A stretch of DNA of 52,482 nucleotides from Hyphomicrobiales bacterium (GCA_019243195.1 JAFAUQ010000101.1:1-52482), one strand, 5' to 3'; positions 23,044 through 31,598 are shown, counted from the stretch's first letter. The notes: generated by a model not told the origin, from the sequence alone. Numbers and translations: made by a program.

Positions 23044-25518
23044 ATGTCACGCAAAACCGAAAGCCTGTGGATTCGCGAAGATGCGGACAACGGAAAGCGC
23101 CGTGAGGCCGAGGTTGCCCGCAAAAATCGTGTCGAGATTCAAAAGGCGCTCTCGCACGGCGAAGTCTCGCGCCGCGATCTCGTCAAGTGGGGCTTGTTCA
23201 CCAGCGCCGGCCTGATCGCGCCTATCGGGGGCTTGAGCCCATTCGTGCGCAGCGCCCACGCCTTTGGCGGCGGCGGCGGCACCCGCGGCAGTGGCGTGCC
23301 GACCGGATTGCCGGCCAGTCCGACCTTCGGCCAACCGGCGTTCTCCGCGCCGCTCTACCGTTTCGACATTCTGCCGCAGTACACCTATCCGGGCACGTTC
23401 GCGGCCAGTTCGACGGTGCCGTCGATCCCGGTCAATCCCACCGCGCCCACCCCGGCGCCCACGGCGCAGGCGAACCAGACGCAGCAGCCGGTCGATCCCT
23501 TCCTGGTCAACGGCCAGACCGGTCTCACGGGACCCATCGAAGGACGTCCGCCCGGCGCTATCTGGGGGCACCAGCAGTTCGGGACCTTCCCGCCCCAGGT
23601 CGCGATCGAGGTCACGACCAAAGACTCGACCGCCAACGCCGCTTACAATCCGGGCGTCGCGTCCAATTTCAATAACAACATCGTGGCGGCGCAATCGATT
23701 CCGTTCGCCTTCAATCCGCATTTCCCGACGCAGACCAACAACTCGGCGTGGACCTTCAACGGGACGGTTCCGCCCAAGCTGATCGTCGCGCGCTATGGCG
23801 TGCCGATCATCTTCCGCCACCACAACGGCCTGCCGGCCGACGTCACGAAAAACGGCGTCAACGCGTTCGGGCGGCATACGCTCAGCACCCATGAGCACAA
23901 CGGCCATCACGGCGCGGAGAACGACGGCTTCACCGGCGCCTACTTCTTCCCCAACCAGTTCTACGACTATCACTATCCCTGGACCTTGGCGGGATGGACC
24001 ACCATGAACACCGGCGCCACCGATTCGCGCGCCGGCGCTCCCGACGGCAACGGCCACATCCACAATGTTCCCGGCGATTACCGGGAGACCATGAGCTCGC
24101 ACTGGTTCCACGACCACATGTTCACGTTCACGGACCAGAACGTGTACAAGGGCATCGCCGGAATGACGAACATCTACAGTTCGCAGGATCGCGGCAATGA
24201 GGCGATCAACGACGGCGTCAATCTGCGACTGCCCAGCGGCACGCTGCAGGACTACGCCAACCTGCAATACGACATCAATCTGATGCTGGCCGACAAGGCG
24301 TGGGACGCAAACGGCCAGCTCAACATGGACACCACCCAGTTCGACGGCTTCCTCGGCGACCAGATGACGGTCAATTTCTGCTGGAAGCCGTTCCTGCAGG
24401 TCTATGCGCGCAAGTACCGCTTCCGCATCCTCAACGCCTCGGTGTCGCGCTTCTTCGTCCTCGCGCTGAGCGACAGCTCGCAGATGGTGTATATCGCCAA
24501 CGATGGCAACTTGCTGCCGCAGAGCGTGACGACCACCCAGCTCGACCAGCTCGGCATCGCCGAGCGCTACGACATCATCATCGATTTCTCGCGCTACACC
24601 CAGGGCACGAGGCTCTACCTGGTGAATTTGCAGGAGCAGACGGACGGCAAAAATCCCGGGCAGATTCTTTCGGTCTCGTCGGCCATGCAGGGCGATGCCA
24701 ACGATCCGGCAGTCGGTCCGTTCCTGCAGTTCCAGGTGATCGGCGCGCCGCCGCAGCAGGATCAGAGCGTCATTCCGACGACCCTGATTCCCAATCCGAC
24801 CCTGCCGACCGCTAACACGACGCGCACTTTCATCTTCGACCGCCACGGCCAGATCACCACCAACGATCCGGTCACGACCTACACGGGCAACGGCCAAGGC
24901 ACGGGCGACTGGGGCATCGCCACCATCAACGGCGGCACCAACACCAGCCGCCAGGGCACCGACACCAACAACACCCGGTCCTTCAGCACGAACTTCAGCG
25001 GCAACGGCAACAGCGACGAGGGCGTGGGACTGCTGGCGGATTTCGGCCGCATCAGCGCGGCGCCCACCTACAACACGACGGAAGTGTGGACCTTGGTCAA
25101 CGAAGGCCGCGGCTGGGACCACCCGATCCATATCCATTTCGAGGAGGGCCAGATCCTCGCGCGCAACGGCAGCGCCAATAACGTTCCGGCCTGGGAGAAG
25201 GGCCGCAAGGACGTCTATCGGCTCCGCCCGGGCGGCAGCGTGACGGTCGCGATGCAGTTCCGCGATTGGGGCGGCATGTTCATGGAGCACTGCCACAACA
25301 CCATGCATGAAGATAACGCCATGCTGCTGCGTTGGGAGATCAACAACGCGGGCGGTGTCTTCCTCAACCCGTTGCCCACTCCCATCCCGGCGCCGACCGG
25401 GACGCTCTTCTCGAAGCCGGATGAAATCATCGCCGGAGCCTTCCCGCCCTACAACAGCACGACCAACGGCATCGGCGGCGGCGGCGCCAGCGGCGGCAGC
25501 CGGTGGAGTGGCCACTGA
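23044..25518 (+). CDS. Tat-exported multicopper oxidase
   Basis: The 824-residue protein has a Tat signal (SRRDLVKWG then a hydrophobic stretch ending SAHAFG, about residues 38-76) and all four copper-binding motifs in order: THEHNGHH, SHWFHDHM, HPIHIHFEEGQ and the type-1 site EHCHNTMHEDNAML. It is longer than CueO-type laccases, with a Pro/Thr-rich N-terminal insert (about 105-150) and a Gly/Ser tail. It resembles large bacterial oxidases discussed as Mn(II) or metal oxidases, but the substrate cannot be assigned. It is followed after 44 bases by a SCO-cytochrome fusion, likely in the same operon. The 295 bases upstream contain a tandem ATGGTTGACTTC but no clear promoter. Confidence 0.93.
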   Translation: MSRKTESLWIREDADNGKRREAEVARKNRVEIQKALSHGEVSRRDLVKWGLFTSAGLIAPIGGLSPFVRSAHAFGGGGGTRGSGVPTGLPASPTFGQPAFSAPLYRFDILPQYTYPGTFAASSTVPSIPVNPTAPTPAPTAQANQTQQPVDPFLVNGQTGLTGPIEGRPPGAIWGHQQFGTFPPQVAIEVTTKDSTANAAYNPGVASNFNNNIVAAQSIPFAFNPHFPTQTNNSAWTFNGTVPPKLIVARYGVPIIFRHHNGLPADVTKNGVNAFGRHTLSTHEHNGHHGAENDGFTGAYFFPNQFYDYHYPWTLAGWTTMNTGATDSRAGAPDGNGHIHNVPGDYRETMSSHWFHDHMFTFTDQNVYKGIAGMTNIYSSQDRGNEAINDGVNLRLPSGTLQDYANLQYDINLMLADKAWDANGQLNMDTTQFDGFLGDQMTVNFCWKPFLQVYARKYRFRILNASVSRFFVLALSDSSQMVYIANDGNLLPQSVTTTQLDQLGIAERYDIIIDFSRYTQGTRLYLVNLQEQTDGKNPGQILSVSSAMQGDANDPAVGPFLQFQVIGAPPQQDQSVIPTTLIPNPTLPTANTTRTFIFDRHGQITTNDPVTTYTGNGQGTGDWGIATINGGTNTSRQGTDTNNTRSFSTNFSGNGNSDEGVGLLADFGRISAAPTYNTTEVWTLVNEGRGWDHPIHIHFEEGQILARNGSANNVPAWEKGRKDVYRLRPGGSVTVAMQFRDWGGMFMEHCHNTMHEDNAMLLRWEINNAGGVFLNPLPTPIPAPTGTLFSKPDEIIAGAFPPYNSTTNGIGGGGASGGSRWSGH

Positions 25519-25561
25519 CGGACGCGTTTGCTGGGTATTGCCGGCGAGCGAAGCCAGCAAC

Positions 25562-26491
25562 ATGGCGAATGGCGTATCCAGATGCTTGGCGGTGATCGCG
25601 GCGGCAGTCTTGTCGCTCGCCGCGGTCATCGTTGGCGTCACCGTGGCGGCGGCCGGGCGGCTGGGCGAAAACGCCAATGTCCCGCTGGTAACTCAGGACG
25701 GCGAACAGGTTCGCTTCTACGACGACCTGATCAAAGGCAAGATCGTCGCCGTCAATTTCATCTACACCAGCTGTCTGTTCACCTGCCCGCTGGAGACCGC
25801 GCGGCTCGCCCAGGTGCAGAGAATTCTGGGCGACCGCGTCGGCAAGGATATCTTCTTCTACTCGATCAGCATCGACCCAGAGCATGACACGCCGGCCGTG
25901 CTGAAGGAGTACATGCAGGAGTTCGAGGTCGGACCGGGATGGACGTTCCTGACCGGAGACCGGGACGACATCGATCTGCTCGCCTTCCGGCTCGGCATGA
26001 CCGATGACCCCAGCATCACCTCCGGTCCCGGCCCCAATCTCGACGGCCACACGCCGCACCTTCTGATCGCCAACGAAAAGACCGGCCAGTGGCTGCGCAA
26101 CTCGTCGACCGATAATCCCGGCATGCTCGCCCATTTCCTCACCGATTTCGTCGGCGGCCAAACGGCCGTGCGGCCGGCCGTCAGCAGCAACGCCGGTGCG
26201 CCGCTCAAGCTCAACGCCGGGCAGTATCTGTTCGCCAAGGAATGCGCGGCGTGCCACACGCTCGGGCAGGGCGACAAGGTTGGGCCGGATCTCAAAGGGG
26301 TGGTCGCCCGGCGCGATCGCGATTGGCTGGCGCATTACATCCGCGAGCCGAATGTCATGCGCGCGGCCGGCGATCCGGTCGCCGTGACGCTCGCCGCCCG
26401 ATATAAAACCGTGATGCCCAATCTCAACGTCGGCGACCGGGACCTTAACTTCCTGCTGGATTATTTGGACGCGCAATCCTCTTCGCGATAG
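25562..26491 (+). CDS. SCO1/SenC copper chaperone fused to a c-type cytochrome domain
   Basis: The 309-residue protein has a signal anchor (residues 5-32), a SCO domain with the copper site CX3C in YTSCLFTCPLE and the distal His in DGHTPHLLIA, and a C-terminal class I cytochrome c domain with CAACH and a probable axial Met in VMPNLNV. SCO proteins deliver copper or act as thiol reductases; fused to cytochrome c they could couple copper delivery to electron transfer. Together with the multicopper oxidase upstream it probably helps load or feed that enzyme. Confidence 0.92.
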   Translation: MANGVSRCLAVIAAAVLSLAAVIVGVTVAAAGRLGENANVPLVTQDGEQVRFYDDLIKGKIVAVNFIYTSCLFTCPLETARLAQVQRILGDRVGKDIFFYSISIDPEHDTPAVLKEYMQEFEVGPGWTFLTGDRDDIDLLAFRLGMTDDPSITSGPGPNLDGHTPHLLIANEKTGQWLRNSSTDNPGMLAHFLTDFVGGQTAVRPAVSSNAGAPLKLNAGQYLFAKECAACHTLGQGDKVGPDLKGVVARRDRDWLAHYIREPNVMRAAGDPVAVTLAARYKTVMPNLNVGDRDLNFLLDYLDAQSSSR

Positions 26492-26629
26492 CGCATGATC
26501 CCGAAAAAGCCTGCCCCGCACTTGATGCGGGGTGGCTACCGGTTTCCCGCCTGCGCGAAGCCCGTGGCACGCGGCATCATTTGGCTTGATGCTTCGGCGG
26601 GCGAAGGCAGGTCGGAAAAGATCATGCGC
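26491..26629. repeat. rhizobial GCATGATC..GATCATGC element, enlarged
   Basis: GCGCATGATCCCGAAAAAGC opens and GTCGGAAAAGATCATGCGC closes the element, the ends of a repeat that I recall as widespread in Rhizobiales, usually about 50-60 bases. Here the two ends are 139 bases apart, with additional sequence containing CCCCGCACTTGATGCGGGG. A more diverged copy lies near 40100-40175. Confidence 0.6.
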
Positions 26630-26641
26630 CAGCGAGAAGCT

Positions 26642-26681
26642 AAAGCGCGATGACGATTCGAAGAAGAGTCATCGCGCTTTT
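26642..26681. terminator. perfect 13-base-pair hairpin with short T-run
   Basis: AAAGCGCGATGAC (26642-26654) pairs with GTCATCGCGCTTT (26668-26680) around a 13-base loop, followed by a T. It lies between the SCO-cytochrome gene and the fic gene and may terminate the former; the T-run is short, so this is only a candidate. Confidence 0.5.
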
Positions 26682-26717
26682 GGCGAGCGGGCGCCGGCGG
26701 TCGGGAGCGCTGTAAAA

Positions 26718-27641
26718 GTGCGTGTCGAGGACTGGGCCAGCTTCGATTTCAGCTATTCGCTCGATCTACGCAGCCTCGTGCCGCATATCCTCGCCCTCGA
26801 GCAATACAAAGCGGCGGCCTTGAGTCCGGTGCTGCCGCCGCACTGGCTGGAAGTTTCCCAGCCTCCGACCGGCGACGAGAGCGGCGCCGCCGATCCGCCG
26901 GTATGGGGAGCGCTACGATCCGCACCATCGGGAATTTCCGCTGCCGAACAGTCCGCGGACGATCAAGCCGCCGCCGGGGCGCGGCCGGTCCCGGTGCGCG
27001 ACAGCAGCAAGGCGCGCGCCTGGATCAAACACCGCTTCGTGCCGGGCAGCGCGCCGGTCGCGCTCGCCGATATCTTGGAACTGCACCGGATGGTTGCCGA
27101 AGAACAGGGCGTCGGCGGACCGACCGCGGGCGCGCCGCGGACCACCAACGTGGAAGTGGGCCGAGAGCTGGTGGGTGGGGTCCACCAGGGAGCGCCGGCG
27201 AGGCGCCTGCCGCAGCTGATGGTCGAATATGTGTCGTTCATCGACCGGGAGGACTTGCGCAGCTTGCCCCCGGTGATCCACGCACTGATCGCCCACTTCT
27301 TTCTCGATACCATTCATCCATTCGTGGACGGCAATGGCAGGACGTCGCGCTTGCTGGCGGCCGCGATCCTGTCCCGGCACGGCTATAACGTGCACGGCAC
27401 TTACGGGCTGATCAGGTGCTTTTACCGCCATGAGCTGCGCTATCACACCATGCTGCACCGGATTTGGCAGTGCTGCCCCTTCGCGGTGACGTCGTTTGTG
27501 GCGTTCGGCATCGAGGGCTTCGTTCTGGAATTGAAGAGCGTGGATACCTTCATAAAAATGAAATTGAATCGGCTGCGCGCCCCGGAGCTTCGGACGCCCG
27601 GTTTGCGGCGAAGAATTCGAGCGGGTCCGCGCGGCCTGTGA
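26718..27641 (+). CDS. Fic family protein (putative AMP transferase)
   Basis: The 307-residue product carries the Fic catalytic loop HPFVDGNGRTSR with His200, so transfer of AMP or another phosphate-containing group to a target protein is likely. The N-terminal region (about residues 1-110) is proline/alanine-rich and shows no S/TxxxE(G/N) inhibitory motif, so how it is restrained is unclear. The GTG at 26718 is chosen because the upstream frame runs into the repeat and hairpin; VEDWASFDFSYSLDL is where coding character begins. The C-terminal tail is basic. It ends five bases before the next gene, suggesting an operon. Confidence 0.85.
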   Translation: MRVEDWASFDFSYSLDLRSLVPHILALEQYKAAALSPVLPPHWLEVSQPPTGDESGAADPPVWGALRSAPSGISAAEQSADDQAAAGARPVPVRDSSKARAWIKHRFVPGSAPVALADILELHRMVAEEQGVGGPTAGAPRTTNVEVGRELVGGVHQGAPARRLPQLMVEYVSFIDREDLRSLPPVIHALIAHFFLDTIHPFVDGNGRTSRLLAAAILSRHGYNVHGTYGLIRCFYRHELRYHTMLHRIWQCCPFAVTSFVAFGIEGFVLELKSVDTFIKMKLNRLRAPELRTPGLRRRIRAGPRGL

Positions 27642-27646
27642 TCGAC

Positions 27647-28906
27647 ATGATGCGGCTTATGAAAGCATGGTCTGCGGCGCTGATGATTGCCTCGCTGCTG
27701 CCGGCGGCAGGCCGCGCCGATGGCCCGACCGTTACCCTGTCGCCGGATGACCCGGTCGTCGGCGTGACTCGGGTCGTCATCACGGGCAGAGCGAGCGCGG
27801 ACGCCAGGGTCACCGATGTTTCCACCTTTCCGGACGGCAGCATCCATGTCTTTTCCGCCACTGCGGATGCGAGCGGAGCCTTTACGGACGGCCCCTTCGT
27901 GCTGCACCAACTCGGCACCTATCACGATGTCTTCCACGACGAGGCCACGGGGCTATCGACCGCAATCGCCTATTCCGGCAAAGGCGACTTCCGCATCGCG
28001 GTCGACCCGCCGCACGCGACGATCCAGACCGGCGGTGAAACGCGCTTCAAAGTGACGTTCAGGAGCGTCGACGGCTTTGGCGGCGAGGTGGTGCCGCAGC
28101 TCCCGGCAGGTTCTGCGCCGCCGGGCGCGGCGATATCCTGGTCGACGTCGCTCCTCAAGGTGCCGCCCAAGGGCTCAGCGACCGCCATCCTCACCGTCCT
28201 GACTTTGATCAGCACGCCGCCAGGCGTCTACCCGATGGCCGCGCAGGGCACGAGCGGTTCGGTCACCCATATGGTCGAGCCGCCCATCGCGCTGACCGTG
28301 AAGGCTCCGGAGCCCGGCACTATCACGGCGACGCTGGCGCCTGCGAATCCGGTCGTCGGCGTGACCCGGGTTCGTGTCCAAGGCCGCGCGACTGCGGGCC
28401 AAATGGTCGTGAATACTTCCACCTTTCCCGACGGCAACAAGCACGAGTTCGTGGCCCGTGTCACCGGCGCGGGAACCTACAGCAATGGTCCGTTCGTGCT
28501 GCGACAGCTTGGCACCTATCATGACGTCCTGCTCGACGGCGCCACCGGGGCGACCGCCGAAATTTCATATCAGGGAACAGGCGACTTCAGCGCGGCTGTC
28601 GACCGTGCGGACCAAAGCATAGCGCGAGGCGGAGAGGCTAAATTCACGGTGACGTTCAAAAGCCTGTCCGGCTTCGCCGGAGCCGTCACGCCTGCGGTGC
28701 CCGACCTGTCGCGCATTAGGGGAGCAACTGCATCCTGGTCCTCGCCGGCGGTGACGGTGCGCTCGGGCGACACGATCGCGGCCGGGCTCACGATCAAGAC
28801 TTCACCCGAGACGCCGCCCGGCAGGTACATGATTACGATCGAGGGCCGCAATGGCTCTGTCACCCGTACGGTGCCGTGCACGGTCACGGTGACGGCAACG
28901 AAGTGA
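27647..28906 (+). CDS. secreted protein with two tandem Ig-like repeats
   Basis: The product of about 419 residues has a signal peptide (MKAWSAALMIASLLPAAGRA) followed by two homologous halves of about 195 residues. The first begins PTVTLSPDDPVVGVTRVVIT, the second TITATLAPANPVVGVTRVRV, and each continues with STFPDGxxHxF, GPFVLxQLGTYHDV and GKGDFRIAV / GTGDFSAAV. These look like beta-sandwich domains. Starts at 27647, 27650 or 27659 are possible. It lies directly behind fic. Function is unknown; surface or periplasmic binding is a reasonable guess. Confidence 0.8.
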   Translation: MMRLMKAWSAALMIASLLPAAGRADGPTVTLSPDDPVVGVTRVVITGRASADARVTDVSTFPDGSIHVFSATADASGAFTDGPFVLHQLGTYHDVFHDEATGLSTAIAYSGKGDFRIAVDPPHATIQTGGETRFKVTFRSVDGFGGEVVPQLPAGSAPPGAAISWSTSLLKVPPKGSATAILTVLTLISTPPGVYPMAAQGTSGSVTHMVEPPIALTVKAPEPGTITATLAPANPVVGVTRVRVQGRATAGQMVVNTSTFPDGNKHEFVARVTGAGTYSNGPFVLRQLGTYHDVLLDGATGATAEISYQGTGDFSAAVDRADQSIARGGEAKFTVTFKSLSGFAGAVTPAVPDLSRIRGATASWSSPAVTVRSGDTIAAGLTIKTSPETPPGRYMITIEGRNGSVTRTVPCTVTVTATK

Positions 28907-29042
28907 ATAGCGAATAGCGAATGGTGAATGGCGAATGGCGAATGGTGAATGGTTTTAGGGAGGGGCACACCACCCTTCGAGCACTCACCACTCACCACTC
29001 ACCACTCACCATTCGCCCTTCGCCCTTCGCGCTTCGCCCTGG
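28907..29042. repeat. mirrored heptamer repeats between convergent genes
   Basis: The left part repeats GAATGGY/GCGAATG units (GCGAATGGTGAATGGCGAAT) and the right part repeats CACTCAC and CATTCGCCCTTCGCC, roughly the complement. The whole can fold into a long imperfect hairpin that may terminate both convergent transcripts. It is short-unit low-complexity sequence, not a CRISPR. Confidence 0.75.
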
Positions 29043-29047
29043 CCGTC

Positions 29048-30652
29048 TCATTTGCGCAGATAGAAAAGATTGCGCTCGACCTGGAGGTCGCAATCGCGAA
29101 ACGCCTCGACTAAGGCGTCGAGCAGGTCGGTGGCCGAGATCGTGTTCTCGTGAAGCGCATCGCGGGCGATGTCTGCGGCGAGGCCATGCAGGTGCACAGC
29201 CGCGGCGACGTGCAAATCGTCGAGCAGCCGGTGATGAAGCCGTCGACCCGCCGTGCTGCGATCGCCGCAATGGCGCGCCAGCGCCGCGCCGATGATGCCG
29301 GCAAGCACCGCGTCCATGCCCGCTTTGGCGAGCGCGGCATTGCCGCTCATATTGATCCACACCTCATCGGCGGTGCCGGTAACCACCGTGCGTCCTCCTT
29401 TCAGCACGACGCAGGCGCCGGTCGCGCGAGACGCCAAGCGCACCGCTTCCAGCGTTTCGGCGGCAACGTTGGCGGCCGCAACGCCGGTTAGTCGCGCCGC
29501 CTGCTCGGGATCGAGCAGCAGAACCCGTGGCGGCGCCTCCTCGCGCGCAATCTCGTGGTCGCATCCGGCAAACGCGTAGAGGCCGTCGCCCTCGACGACC
29601 AGCGGCAGCGCGCATTCCTTCGCCAGCCGCCGTATGAACGCTTTTGTCTCCACATCGGGCGAGAGTCCCGGACCAAGAACGACGACGTCCTTGCCGGCGA
29701 CGAGGGCGTCGACGCGGTCGCCTGCCGTCGCCGCGATGGCTCCTTCAGCGGTTTCCGGCAAGCCATAAGTCGTGAGCGCGGCAGAGAAACTGCTGACGGT
29801 CGCTTCGATCGACTTCGGGCAGGCAACCGTGACCCGTCCCGCGCCGCTGCTGAGCGCCGCCAATCCCGCCAGCGCCGCAACGCCGGCGGTGCCGGATGCG
29901 CCGGCAACCACGAGCACATGCCCGAAGCGAATATCACGATCGCCGCCGGTCACGGGCGGAAAGGTCATTCCGACATCGCGGCCGGTGAGCACTTCGATCG
30001 CGCTGGCGCCGGGAACGAAAGCCGGCTGCACGCCAATTTCGTTGACGGCGATCGGCCCCTCGGTCAATCGAGCGAACACATGGGCCGGCTTCGGTGCGAT
30101 CAAAGCGATCACACCGTGGGGAAAAACCATGTTGCCGGCGGTGGCGTGAAGCGGCGTCCTGCTGTCGCCATCGATGCCCGAAGGCACATCGACCGCCACG
30201 ATCATCCCCGCTGCGTCGTTGATGGCGGCAACCGCCGCAGCGGCCAGCCCGCGCAGCGGCGGCTTAAAACCTGTTCCAACAACTGCGTCGATGACGAGAT
30301 CCGCGCCAAGCGCCTGCTGCGCGGCCGCGCCCGCCAAGTCCGCCTCCTCGGCGATCCAGATTGGCTTTACGTCGCCGCTCAAGCAGGCCGCAATGTCGGC
30401 GCTCAGTTCGTCAGCAGCGCTCGCCAGGATGATCACGGCGACTGTCTCGACGATTCTTTGCAATGCCGCGGCTGCAACCAGCCCGGTGCCGCCCTTCTTG
30501 CCTCGGCCGCAGACGACGCAGACGGAGGCGAACTTGAACTGGGACGCGCAAAATTGGGCGACCGCGTAGCCGGCCCGTTGCATCAATATCTGCGGGCTCG
30601 ACTCCGGCCCGTTTGCCGCCTCGTCGGCTTCACTGCAGGTGAGAATCCGCAT
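29048..30652 (-). CDS. NnrE/NnrD-like bifunctional NAD(P)HX repair homolog with altered active-site loops
   Basis: The 534-residue product has the layout of bifunctional Nnr proteins: an epimerase (YjeF_N) half to about residue 215 and an ADP/ATP-dependent dehydratase (ribokinase-like) half after it. The epimerase loop, normally GxGNNGGDG, reads GRGKKGGTG at 49-57, so both Asn and the Asp are lost. In the dehydratase the usual GxGDVLAG reads GMDAVLAG, so the conserved Asp is shifted or lost. Other parts (LVIDAVVGTGF, VAVDVPSGIDGD, VVLGPGLSPD) are kept. It may be a paralog with a new role. It follows a ParB/Srx-like gene by seven bases. Confidence 0.85.
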   Translation of the reverse strand: MRILTCSEADEAANGPESSPQILMQRAGYAVAQFCASQFKFASVCVVCGRGKKGGTGLVAAAALQRIVETVAVIILASAADELSADIAACLSGDVKPIWIAEEADLAGAAAQQALGADLVIDAVVGTGFKPPLRGLAAAAVAAINDAAGMIVAVDVPSGIDGDSRTPLHATAGNMVFPHGVIALIAPKPAHVFARLTEGPIAVNEIGVQPAFVPGASAIEVLTGRDVGMTFPPVTGGDRDIRFGHVLVVAGASGTAGVAALAGLAALSSGAGRVTVACPKSIEATVSSFSAALTTYGLPETAEGAIAATAGDRVDALVAGKDVVVLGPGLSPDVETKAFIRRLAKECALPLVVEGDGLYAFAGCDHEIAREEAPPRVLLLDPEQAARLTGVAAANVAAETLEAVRLASRATGACVVLKGGRTVVTGTADEVWINMSGNAALAKAGMDAVLAGIIGAALARHCGDRSTAGRRLHHRLLDDLHVAAAVHLHGLAADIARDALHENTISATDLLDALVEAFRDCDLQVERNLFYLRK

Positions 30653-30659
30653 CGATGAA

Positions 30660-31598
30660 TCAGGGGGAGGCCACGAAGTATTCGTCCGGCCGGATGCGGA
30701 TGACCCGGCGCGTTGCGCGCAACGGCACGATGAGTGCCAGTTCCGGGTCGGCGAAATCGCCAAACAGCGGCGGCCGCGGCGCCATCAGTACCGGCTCCTG
30801 GAAGAAAGTCGGACCGTACGGAGCGATATGCGCCAAGCTCGGCGCTTCCCGCACCACGCACGGCACGTGCGAGAATCCAGCCTGCATCAGCCGATAGATG
30901 CGGTGGTAACCGTTGCTGAGAAACAAACGCCCGGACCAGCGCAAAACCACCACGATATTGGGGGGCGCCGCGACCATGAAACTCACGATCAACGGTCCAT
31001 CGTTTTGCTGCTGGGTGCAGCGGAGGCTTAGCACCTCGAATGCGGGGTGGATGCCGGAGATGCTGACGGACTTCTGCGGCTGATCGAGGCTGACGTGGAA
31101 CGGCAAGCCGTGCTTATGCGCGAAGCAGAGTGGGACCGCCGAGATCGGATTCTCAGGATCGAGTCCGGCAGCGCCGATGATCTCCGCGTAGCGGACATCG
31201 ATGCTCGGCTGAACCGCAATGAGCTTGCCGATTTCGACGAACTGCGCCGTCCAACTGCCCGGCGGAAACGCCGCTTTGCATTCCGGCAATTCCATGATGC
31301 GGGCGATTTCAGCGATCGCCTGCGCATCTTGCAGCGGCAGCACCGCCTCCGCGGGAGAATACGCCGGCAGCGCTCTCATGCGCGAGCTGGTGCGCGCCCG
31401 CTCCCGCATCAGATCGTCGATCGCATCCGGAGCGGCTCCCTTCTCGAGCAAAAACGCGCGGGTTTGATCCTCATTGAGAGGACCGAGCAGCATGGCATGC
31501 GGTCGGTAGCCTGGCGGGATGTCGCGGGGCGCGCCGGGCCCGGCAACCCCAGCGGTGTGGCGTCGATCGGTGACGCGAAAAGTCGTTTGCGGCGTCAT
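30660..31598 (-). CDS. hypothetical protein with a ParB/sulfiredoxin-like motif
   Basis: The 312-residue product (MTPQTTFRVTDRRHTAGVAG) is soluble and has no signal peptide. Near residues 230-252 the sequence LFLSNGYHRIYRLMQAGFSHVPCVV resembles the ParB/sulfiredoxin-fold motif (D/N-G-x-H-R-xx-A..AG..xxPxxV), which binds nucleotides or phosphate. Earlier stretches (GPLNEDQTRAFLLEKGAAPD, ISGIHPAFEVLSLRC) are not recognised. It lies seven bases upstream of the Nnr-like gene and is surely co-transcribed with it. Confidence 0.65.
   Translation of the reverse strand: MTPQTTFRVTDRRHTAGVAGPGAPRDIPPGYRPHAMLLGPLNEDQTRAFLLEKGAAPDAIDDLMRERARTSSRMRALPAYSPAEAVLPLQDAQAIAEIARIMELPECKAAFPPGSWTAQFVEIGKLIAVQPSIDVRYAEIIGAAGLDPENPISAVPLCFAHKHGLPFHVSLDQPQKSVSISGIHPAFEVLSLRCTQQQNDGPLIVSFMVAAPPNIVVVLRWSGRLFLSNGYHRIYRLMQAGFSHVPCVVREAPSLAHIAPYGPTFFQEPVLMAPRPPLFGDFADPELALIVPLRATRRVIRIRPDEYFVASP

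Noticed and set aside
23047-25677. 876-codon open frame on the minus strand opposite the multicopper oxidase
   Set aside because: It mirrors a gene with all copper motifs on the plus strand; the antisense product is Arg/Val/Ala-rich without domains, a typical GC-rich shadow.
26532-26717. N-terminal extension of the Fic protein
   Set aside because: It would translate the intergenic repeat and a perfect hairpin; coding character begins at the GTG at 26718.
28907-29042. CRISPR-like array
   Set aside because: Units are only 5-7 bases, without spacers of uniform length and without cas genes; it is mirrored low-complexity sequence.
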